DNA from: Lytechinus variegatus
Lineage: Eukaryota; Echinodermata; Echinoidea; Temnopleuroida; Toxopneustidae
Direction: 5' to 3'
NCBI RefSeq assembly: GCF_018143015.1
Contig: NC_054741.1
Coordinates: 38,716,510-38,780,509 of the forward strand
DNA length: 64,000 nucleotides
Under the pieces are notes generated by a model. It saw only the letters and a program-made list of their open reading frames with translations. It was not told where the DNA came from and ran no database searches. A program made the translations under genes and the position numbers. Below, piece by piece: positions 32,617 to 44,600 of the stretch (within the stretch, counting starts at the first letter, position 1; each line of letters begins with the position of its first letter).

Positions 32617-35600
32617 GTGAGTTGTTAATTTGATCCATCATTATGTTTTTTAGCTTACATATTGTTCCATTGTGCGATTTATTTAACGATTTTGTGTATT
32701 AAGTTAAAAGTAATGATGGCAGCAGGATTTATCTAGTTGATGCGGACTCGACCAAGTTGCTAGGCCGTTAGCCCAGGCAGGCTGTGGGCTGTCAGTAGGC
32801 TGAGAATCTGCATGCAGCACGCGCATCAGCCGATTTGCCCATTTTGATATTTAAATAGTTTATCATGGTTATATTTCAACATTTGGATTTATCCATATAT
32901 GTCTGTGATACGTATTGATTTGGAACAAATTATTTTACCTCCATTAAATTGGGGTAACATGCACACATTAAAAAAATTATCAAATTTTTTTATTCGATCA
33001 AAAAATGTTCACATTCACACTCACTGACTCAGTTCACACAAAATTAATTAAAATCATAAATACCAAACAGAAGGCAAGATCATAGATTAAAAATCACTTG
33101 AGGGAATTATGAATTAAGTCGAGGGTTTCTTCGCTTATATCGTGATCTCAAAATTCCATGGTGACCAACTACTAACTAGTTCCAGGGCTATTTTGACCAG
33201 GGGGGGGGGGGCTAAGTTAGTATTACTAGTAGATCTATACTAATAGTAACCTAGCAATATGTGTGAGTGGGCTAAGATAGCTAATCAATATTTTTCCCTG
33301 GCTCAGAATGCAATGCCCCATCTGTATCTTATACCGTTCTAAGAAAATAACCTTAAGTTACCTGCAATGTAAACAGATATTCATTACAAAATCTGACTGA
33401 AAGTCTGATTGGTTGAAAAGGCATTTCATGTAATATGAAAGACATTCATGTAATATAGGCTTAGGCTCCACTACACTTCATCACCACTCCACCTATCCGA
33501 ACCCTCGGGGGGACAAATACTCTCAAAATCCAGTGACAAACAGTGGCACTTTATGGTAACAAAGGCAACATATGACCAAAACATACTTTCAGCTTACTCT
33601 ACAGTGACTAAACTTACTATCGGACACAGATTCACTCCTTGCCCTTTCTCTTTATAAACATCTTAAAATCAATGATTTTAGGCCGGTTCACAGTAACCCA
33701 CACGTATTCACCGCCGAATCCAAAATGGCGATCAGCATTTTTTTTCAACCCTGGCCCATGGAAAACCATTTGATTCTGTTTTTCTTTTGTGTAATTTTAC
33801 ATGGTCAAGTCAAGTTCAATTTATTTATTTCCAATTAAAAATCACAATATAAAAATTCATGAAAATGCATAATCAAGCAAATGTAATCCATATTCATGTA
33901 CATGTATTACGAAAGTCTTCCACATAAAATATATATGTATACAATAAGTTAACATTTTCAAGAACAGAGGAAATAGGGAAATTATAGAAACTGAAGTCTA
34001 GATCCCCTAAAGGAATTAGACAAAATGTAATTGACAAAGTAAGATGTAAGAACTTATTTGCCCACAATTAAACACAAAACAAACAACCCCCCCAAAAAAA
34101 CCCAAGATCAAACAAAGGGGGAACAAACAAAAATCAAACCAAACAAACCCTACACAAAAGTAAAGAGTGGAAAATAAATCTACACAAGTTGAAGATTGAT
34201 TAAATGCTTTTTAATACCGTTTTTTGTAAATGCATTATTTATTTTATATTACTTGGCATGTGACTGAATGAATAAAGCAAATAGGATTTTTGACTGCCCA
34301 TAAATGATATATATTTTTATATATTATAAAATATATTATTATATATTTTGTTCCTTGTATTATAGTTATGTACTGACATATTTAATGAAAGCATACTTAC
34401 TATTGTGTAAACAAGGTTAAAAAAAACAATTTTATGTTTGAACAATAAAATCAAGATGCAATATCTATTCAATTGATAAATGTCAAGAATTTGGAGTGAT
34501 TTGAACAGTGGCCTACTATGGGCATAATATGAATTCAAAGAATATATTCTAACAGCCTTCTTTTGTAATAAAAAGAGGGACTTCAACTGAGGTTTGTAAG
34601 TTTTTGCCCAAACAGCATTACAGGAAGTAAAAAATAGTAAAATAAAATAAATGTATTGTAAAGCAATCTCAGTATATTTTTAGATTAAATTGTTCGCAGT
34701 GTACCAACAATACCTACACCCTTTGACACTTTGTTAGCAATATACATAATGTGATCAGTCCATGACATGTTTTCATATATAAAAATACCTAAAAATTTAA
34801 CAAAGTGGACTCTCTGGATAATCTTGCCATTTATTGATATCTTTAGTTGTCTACATGTACATGTACTTGATAGGCTAAATTTTTCAACATATTTGTCATT
34901 CTGATGGTTGTGTTGGGAGTTTGACAGTAGTTAGAAATTGTTATTTTTTATTGTTAAACTTTTTACACATCCGTCCTAGACGGGACATATGGTATCACGC
35001 TCAGTGTCCGTCTGTCCGTTAACTTTTCTTTGTAAACACGATAACTTCAGTTTGGCTTAACCTAGGCACATATAATTTGGTATGTATGATACTAGCATGA
35101 ATCCCAGGAAGCCTATTGATTTTGAGATCAAAATGTCAAAGGTCAAGGTCACAGTGACATATTTTCATCTGGCCCTTCTGCAGTCCTTGTAAACGCGATA
35201 ACTTTAGTTTAACTAAACCTACATGTAGGCTCATAATTTGGTGTGTATGAAACTAGCATGGCTTCTAGGAAGCCTATTGATTTTTAGATAAAAAAATTAA
35301 AGGTCAAGGTCACAGTGACAGGTTTTCATCCTACCATTCTGCAGTCCTTGTAAAGGCGATAACTTTAGTTTAGCTTAACCTAGGCTCATATAATTTAGTG
35401 TGTATGGTATTAGCATGGATCCCAGGAAGTCTATTGATTTTGAGGTCAAAGGTCAAGATTTTCATCTTACCCTTCTGCAGTCTTTGTAAATACAATCCTT
35501 TATACCCCTTTCATAAACCTATCCTCCAATTAGCCACCTATTAGAGTAATGCGGATAATTCAATAAAAATTGTGTTCATAAACTCTGAAATAATCAGCAC

Positions 35601-38600
35601 TATTTTTACGAGTGCCCGTCCTGAAAAAGGAGGATAATCGTCATGGCAACCACATACATCCCCTCCGATGCGGTTGCGTTGGAAAAGGGTGACCTTGTGA
35701 CTGCTCCATGGCAATTATCCGCATTACTTTCGAAATGCGTTCATAAAGTCAAAATCTGGTCCAGACGCTGCTATTATGCGGATAATTGCAGCATCAAAAT
35801 AATGCGGATAACTCTGGTCCTCCTCCGATTTTACAACCAAATTATGCTGCTATTAGCCGCATAATTGGGTTTATGAAAGGTATATAAGTTGAACTTAACC
35901 TAGGCTCATATAATTTGGTTTGTATGATACTAGCATAGATCACAGCAATTCTATTGATTTTGAGGTCAGAATGTCAAAGGTGAAGTCGCCACCTTCCACT
36001 TTTCTTGCTTGACCAATAACTCAATTTTTCCGCGTTACAGGTTGGCGTATTATGTGCTCACCTTAGCAACACTCTTAGTTCTCTTTATAATTATATTGAT
36101 GATCAGTGACACAACATTAGCTCCATGCTCAATTTCATCTAAGATGTAGGGTTAGTGGTAGGGTCTGCAATAAGGTTTTATGTTAGGTTTAGGATAAGGT
36201 ATAATGTTAAACTCAAGGTTGAAGTTGGTCATTAGATTAGTGAGTGGAATTTTGAATGGAGCAATTGTCGCTGAAGCAAATGTCATGGAACCCGATGATC
36301 AGATGTTGTACTGATATGAATACGTGGCATGCTAAGTTTGGAAATGGTAAAGAGCAAATCCATTGGATAGATCAACAGACTCTCAATGCTCGGTGCTAAT
36401 ACATTTTAAGCATGTAATGAGTAAAGAAAGTTCTAACGTTCATGGCAGATTTACTGATTCTTTCATTTTGATGTTTCTCAACACATAACCCTTCCCTGGA
36501 TTGGAACATTTGCCAACAAGTATCCCCAAATCTTTTTTCATTAAAGTATCAGACTGCATGTCCTAGCAGAATGTATACATTTTATTTTCTTTTTCATTTC
36601 ATTGTATTAGCCTCCAAAGAAGGGGAAGAAAAAGGGTAAGAAGAAGTCTGCCAAGGCCAAGACCCCAACTGTCATTGATGGAATCTCTACAGAGGAAATG
36701 TCTAAGGAACAGGTATGTTCTCTTTTTAACACAATAGATCTGGGCACTAGTATTCAACCCGGCACAATTCAATCTATTTGGAGAAATTCCCCCAAATATT
36801 TAGAAATAGGGATTTTATCTTAATTTCATACCTTTGTTATTTCCATGGTAATCTGTTGTCGGTATTTTCTTTATCAATCTGTCGACTATATGTGCGGAGG
36901 ATCAAATTATGCAGCGATGACTTTTTTCACTGAATGGCACTAGTATCACTGGTGATGATAGATAGTGAATTATGAAATGGTTTAGACTACTCAACTAGAT
37001 CTAGATGTATATCAGTCTCTGGCTTTGAGTTATTCCCTGTTTGGTCTCCTCTCAAATGGTCTAGTCCATAGTCGGATGGGACAAGGTCAGATTGAGAGAC
37101 AGGGCCATCTTTCATCGCTAGGTTGAATACTAGTGTTGGTAGGTGGAATACTAGTGCAAAAAGCCATCGCCACTTCATTCTATCGCATGCGCGTACAGTC
37201 AACAGATTGATAAAAACAATACTGCCAACAGACAGCCCTGAATTTCCCCTTGAAAATGAGAAAGGTCTGAATTTTAAGTAGATTCCCTTTTTTCTATATA
37301 TTTGAATATGAAGGTCTCCAAATGGGTTGAATACTAGCGCATGTACGGTACATATCTTGTGTGAATTTCTTAAAAATTTATGCTGTTTTCCCCTCAGTTC
37401 TGATGATTTTCTGATTCCCTCTTGAAATTTGAATAAATGAATTTAGTGTGTAGTATATAATCTTTTAATTTCCCTCTCTATTCTGTACGTTTAAAGGTAA
37501 AATAATGTACCGTAGTTGCAGCAAACAATGAGAAAGTCTATAAAATAAATGTTAATTGTCACCCAATTATCGAGATCTGGTACAATAGCCTAAACTTGTC
37601 CTTTTGAAATCACAAAATCTTAGCTGAATATTGACAACACTGATGATCACCAACAAAGAAGAGCATATATGGGACAAATTATTTATATTGCTTGGAAAAA
37701 TACCTGACATTTGATATGAATTCATGTTTATTTTGCTCATTTTCAGCAATTGCAATTTTTTAGAGCTATTCAGCTTTAATAATAGGGTGAATCAAGTAAG
37801 ATCATTTTGCATGAGTTTCTAGTCACATGATCGAGGTAAAAGGTCATTTAGTGTCAATGAACTTAGTATTTTAGTACCATGATGGTGTTTTTATGAATAA
37901 TTAATCTTCTTATGCCCTTTTTACACAGGATTTTCTTAACCCCGGACTATCGCTAACCCCGTACTATCCTTAACCCCGTACTATTTTTTTTCCTTTTCAC
38001 ACATGCCAAATTGTTATTGCTAACCCCGGATAAGGAATGCTTGCTTTTCACACACGAAACTCGCTAACCCCGGACTAGTGGTTTTTGTCAATCATTCGTA
38101 GTACAAGTACTTCACTCGTACACTTTTTACACACGCTACAATTTCCTTAACCCCGTACTATAGGTGGGGCCAAATTGCCATTTAGCCCCACCTATAGTAC
38201 GGGGTTAAGCTTAACCCACTTTCGTTTTACACATGCGATCTTAACCCTGTACTATTGCTCTTAGCACCGCAATTGGTGGGATAACCCTGCTTTTTTGCAG
38301 GGCCAAATAATCCCGTACTATAGGTGGGGTTAGCCCACTTTGCAAAAATGCTGTGTAAAAAGAAAGTGGGCTAAGCTTAACCCCGTACTATAGGTGGGGC
38401 TAAATGGCAATTTAGCCCCACCTATAGTACGGGGTTAAGGAAATTTTAGCCTGTGTAAAAAGGGTATTAGTTGTTTTCAGAGTCAGTACTGCAGTTGTAT
38501 TGAATCGCGTAATGTAGGCAAGTGTGCTAGAGGCATACCACTTATTATAAAACAGGCATTGTGAAGTAGACTAACCTACTATTAAATGCCTGACTGTCAA

Positions 38601-41600
38601 TTGCTTTTATTTTATTATTATTATAGTTGGAGGAGCATATCACGAGGTTGAGAGAGGAGTTAGATCGGGAGAGAGAAGAGAGGAATTACTTTCAGCTTGA
38701 GAGAGATAAAGTGAATACATTCTGGGAGATCACCAAGAGGCAATTTGAAGAGTCTAAAGCTGGTCTTAGAAATAAAGACAGAGAAATGGAAGATGCTGAA
38801 GAGAGGCATCAAGTTGAAATCAAGGTTTGTCTTTATAACTATTCTCCGAATCTTTTAATGCAAATAACTGAAATTCTTATCAAATTCTTATGCGTAAATA
38901 TTGAATACCCTATAACTCAACATAAACTTGATTTTAATGATTTTAATGATTATGCTACATGTATATTTATGTTTATCAATATTCCATGGTGTTAGTGAAG
39001 ATTTCAGAGCTCTTTTTTTGTATTTTGATAGTTTCATATTTTTAGTAATGTAATTGTAATACTACATGCATGTGAAATATATTTCCTTTTCATTTTAAAT
39101 TTTCCTAAATCATTTGAAATATCAGCTTTGTTGCAGTATGTAAAAGAAATAACGTCGTTGTAAAAACAGCTGTGAAAAATATCAGATGGAATTATTTCTG
39201 TCCTTGTTTTAAACAATGAACTGCATATTCTGAAACATATTTTCAGTGAGGTTTGTTTTTCATTTGATGTACATTGTAATTTATTGCAAACTTGTTGAAT
39301 ACTCAGAGAATTCCATTCAATATCCATGCATTCTGTAATTGTAGATTAGTTATATAGTAGTAACTTTCCTTTGCATAGGTTTACAAGCAAAAGGTCAAGC
39401 ACTTGTTGTACGAGCATCAGAATAACATATCTGAACTTAAAGCAGAGAGTGCAGTGGCATTGAAGCTTGCCCAGGATGATAACCGTTCATCGGAAGGTGA
39501 TCTCAGGAAAGATAAACGCAATCTTAAAGTCTCTCTCAAGGAACAGGAGCTAGCACATGAGGATATCATCAAAGATCTCAAAATGGTAAGAATTTGATGA
39601 TTTAACAGAACTGTGAAAAAGGTCAAGCTGTCTCCCGTAAGACAACATGTACAGAGATAAGTTGAGATTCTTGTTATTCATGATATTCATTTCCCAAAAA
39701 TGTTACAGAAAAAATATATATCCATCTGTCTTCCCTTGATAAAAAAGGATTGATCAATCTGTCAAGAGGTTTTTTGTCTCACCTGCGAAGCAGAGTGAGA
39801 CTATAGGCGCCGCTTTTCCGACGGCGGCGGCGTCAACATCAAATCTTAACCTGAGGTTAAGTTTTTGAAATGACATCATAACTTAGAAAGTATATGGACC
39901 TAGTTTATGAAACTTGGCCATAAGGTTAATCAAGTATTACTGAACATCCTATTAGAGTTTCATGTCACATGACCAAGGTCAAAGGTCATTTAGGGTCAAT
40001 GAACTTAGACCATGTTGGAGGAATCAACATCGAAATCTTAACCTGAGGTTAAGTTTTTGAAATGTCATCATAACTTAGAAAATATATAGACCTAGTTCAT
40101 GAAACTTGGACATAAGGTTAATCAAGTATCACTGAACATCCTGCATGAGTTTCACGTCACATGACCAAGGTCAAAGGTCATTTAGGGTCAATGAACTTTG
40201 GCCGAATTTGGGATATCTGTTGAATTCCCATCATAACTTTGAAAGTTTATGGATCTGATTCATGAAACTTGGACATAATAGTAATCAAGCATCACTGAAT
40301 ATTTTGTGCAAGTTTCAGGTCTCATGATTAAGGTCAAAGGTCATTTAGGGTCAATGAACTTTGGCCGAATCGGGGGTATCTGTTGAATTACCATCATAAC
40401 TTTGAAAGTTTATGGATCTGATTCATGAAACTTGTACATAAGAGTAATCAAGTATCACTGAACATCCTGTGCGAGTTTCAGGTCACATGATCAAGGTCAA
40501 AGGTCATGTAAGGTCAATGAACTTTGGCTATGTTGGGGTTTTTTGTTGAATAACCATCATATCTCTGTAAGTTTATTGGTCTCGTTCATAAAAAGTGGAC
40601 ATAAGAGTAACCATGTATCACTGAACATCTTGTGTGAGTTAGAGTAGTATTCAAAGTCAGCACTGCTGCTATATTGAACCGCGTGATGCAGGTGAGACGG
40701 CCAGAGGCATTCCACTTGTATTGTTGTTGTTTTTGTTTGTATTTTAAAGGGAAAGGAGAATGCTTTCTAGAAGGAACACATTTACATTTTGGTTGTGCAT
40801 TTGATTTTATTTGGTGATTGAACATGTTTGTTGACATTTTTATTAATGCTGTACTGTCAACCATTTGTGAGGTAGGGATTATTTTCTAGTAATATTGTCA
40901 ACTTTCAATATTTTGTTTCCTCTTAGAAAAATGATGAGTTAGTAACCAATCTTAGAGCAGACTTTGAAAGAGAAGCAAGAGGTAAGAAAGATCATGAATT
41001 TTATTCCAGTCATGTCTATATGTCCAATTTACCCATTATAGTATGAAACATTTATTGTAATCATTTGATTTTTTTTTCTTCATTTGTTTCAGGTTAAATG
41101 TAGACATTGCAAAGATACTTTAAAACGAAATGAGTCATTTACCACCAATTTCTGTATCACACTTGAATTATTCATAGTGTCATATTTTATTAAATAACAT
41201 AATTCACATTTTTAAAAAGTAGTTATTCAATTCCATTGCTATTTTTGGTTGAAGTTTCATCAAAAGATTTACAATGCAAAAAAAAAATAATGTTATTATT
41301 GTTGATTACAATTGTGAAAAGTAAAAGCTCGCTGAAAAAGTTGAAATAATGGATAGACATTTCTGGCTATCATCCCATGATTTGGATCTCATATTTGATC
41401 TAATTCACAAGATGCATGCGAAAAACGTATTTCCGTTAATAATCCTGATACAATATAATTACTCTTCAATTTTATTTCATTTAATGATGTACCAGCTTGA
41501 AGTATGACAAGGTTTATGAAGTAATTTGATGCATGAGAATTAAATCTACAGAATAAAAACTTTTGCTTATATTTAGCAGTTGCCTGAACTTATCATTATT

Positions 41601-44600
41601 CTGTACTCCTTTTTATCCTAGAAATCGAAGCTAAATACGAGAGGAAGATGCGTTCATTGAGAGAAGAGCTTGAACTACGACGAAAAACTGAAATTCATGA
41701 GATTGAGGAGAGGAAGAATAGTCAGATCAATACACTAATGAGGAATCATGAGAAAGCTTTCAGTGATATCAAGAATTACTACAATGATATCACACTCAAT
41801 AACCTGGCTCTCATTAACTCACTCAAGGTAATATTCAACTTTATTATTAAAGATTATGATGGTTTAATGTCCAACAAGACTTTTAATTTTATTGATATGT
41901 TGCAGTTTGATATTCTCCCTTTTCCATGGAACCTTTTTGTCCCTGTGTCTATTAAAGCACAAGACATGTTAATAAACATCTGGTGTTAGCTTTTTTTTTT
42001 TTGTTAGATAATTCTGTCATCACTGCTTATAACTTAGCTTTTGCATTATTACAGCTTGAAAGTTATGGAAAAGCATGTAGATTTGGCAAATATGCTATAG
42101 CAGGCAAGATAAAAAAGTATCAATATTATGCTAGTATGCACTGCTTTTATGGAGAACAGTATGTTCAGATGTGATTTCTTAACAATGCTTCACGATGAGA
42201 CTTGTATTTTTTTTTAGTATTTGTATGTTTTATCAGATCATGAAGTCATAAGGTAAAATTGCAATATTCTTTCTTTGTTGCCATAGGAACAAGTAGAAGA
42301 AATGAAGAAGAAAGAGGAGAGGATGGAGAAGCATATGAATGAGATCCAGGCTGAGAATAGACGTCTGAAAGAACCATTAGAGAAAGCAAGAGAGGAGGTA
42401 GCAGAACTAACCAGACAACTAGCCAATTATGAAAAAGACAAGGCTTCATTGGCGGTATGTATACATCACACTGGAGTCTTTAACTAGAGAATTATTTGGA
42501 AAATAATTAGACATTTTGGTGAAATTATTTAAAGAATAATCCTAAGATAAATAATATAGGGTATTTATATTACGCACATATCCACCTTGTTAGGTGCTCA
42601 AGGCGCTCCTATAAACAATCCAATCCAATTGTTTTATACATGTATTTATATTTTATAAATAAAATTCACATTTTGAGTTGCAATGTGTTATGAATGATAA
42701 GCACATATCCATCAATTTCTTTTTTATTATTATTACTACTATTCTTTAATTATATCTCCATTCATATGGCTTTATGTAGATGTTGAATATTGCCTCATTG
42801 AAATGTTGAAGTGTCATTATTTCATAATAGTAAAAGTATATTTAGGTCTAATGAGTATGAATTTATTCTGAATCACTGTTTACCATCATTGTTGGTCTTT
42901 AATCATTGTTTTGCCCTTTAATAATGGAAAGATTAAAAACCAGTTGATGTCATGCCATTCATTGTGTACGGTTTTTCTTACAGAGTGCTAAAGCAAGGTT
43001 AAAGATCATGGATAAGGAATACAAAGATCTTCAATGGGAACATGATGTACTGGAACAGAGATTTGAACAGGTGAGCATAAATATGTTTTATATTTCGTTT
43101 CTACATGGTATGTAGTGGATGTGTTGAAAAATGATTTGTTCATTTCAATATGTCACCTCTATACTTCTTTTTGTTAGCTCTAGATTTTCTATTATGAACT
43201 GTTTGTTTTTAATTATTCTGTAATGTGCATTTTATATGTTGTATTATATTAAGGCCACATGGGAGATAACTATTTATTAGTGAAATTGAAACAAATAACT
43301 AAAGTAAAACCTATGTATAAAGATCACCCTACGGGAGACAAGAAAATCGTCTTTATATGCAGCACATTGCTCAGGTTCCTTTTTTTTCAACTGGGAAAAC
43401 TAATAAAGGTAACATAGATATGTACTTCTATTCAGGTGGTCTCTAAATCTGTTTAAATGCATTTCATTTTCTTTTCCACCTACAGTTACAGAGTGAAAGA
43501 GATGAATTGTATGCCAAGTTTGTGAAGGCCATCCATGAGGTACAGCAGAAGAGCTCCTTTAAGAACCTTCTTCTTGAAAAGAAACTCGGCGCCCTCTCCG
43601 ACACATTAGAGAAGAAGGAGGCTCAACTCAACGAGGTTCTTTCTGCATCCAATCTGGATCCTACGGCACTCACTGTGGTTACAAGAAAACTGGAGGTACG
43701 TACTGTAGTGACAATGTTGATGGTGGTGTTGTTGGTGGTGATGGCAGTTGTGATTGCATCAATGGTGATATGCATTAATTACTCGTTAATGAGGTGGATT
43801 GGAAGATGAGTGGTCCTATAGCCATGATACTGATGATGATGATGATGGTGATGATGATAGTGATGATGATGGTGATGATGATGGTGAAGATGGTGGTGAT
43901 GATGATGATGATGATATTGATGATGGTGATATTGATGATGATCATGATGATAGCTGTTTAATATCAACATGATAGCAGGTTTTAGATCAGATAAGTGATG
44001 ATCCCTGGTTATGGTGTATGGTATTATGTGTGATATGATGTGTCATGATATATGACTAGAACTGATGAACCGTTTGCATCTCAATTTTTTTTCCCTGTAG
44101 GATGTCTTGGATTCCAAGAACAGTGCCATCAAAGATTTGCAGTATGAGCTGGCTCGAGTCTGCAAGGTAAGACTAATAGTCTTCATATGATTGAGAACAG
44201 ATATCAGTTTGATTGACAGGGTTGTATTACATTTTATTAAGAAATTTGAAGGAAGATCAAATTGTGATAGCATTGATGTTAGGGTAGAAGATTCAACATA
44301 GTGATTATGAACACTTTTTATAGTCTGCTTATTTTTGTATGTCTGTATGGTTACAGAACTAAGGTACTTAGTTTGTCAAACTTGTATGGATAACTTTGTC
44401 ATGCTGAAGATTTTATTTTGTTTTAAAAATCTGTTCGCTTCATCTTGAACATGTCTGAACATTGTCACAAGCAATACATCTCACTCTTCGTTTGTGTTTT
44501 ATCATACAGGCACACAATGACTTGCTACGTACATATGAGGCCAAGCTACAGGCGTTTGGCGTTCCAACTGAAGAGCTAGGGTTCAAGCCTCTTGAGAGCA

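Noticed and set aside
43779-43970. His-rich minus-strand frame
   Set aside because: It is a translation of the GAT triplet microsatellite inside a GAS8 intron.
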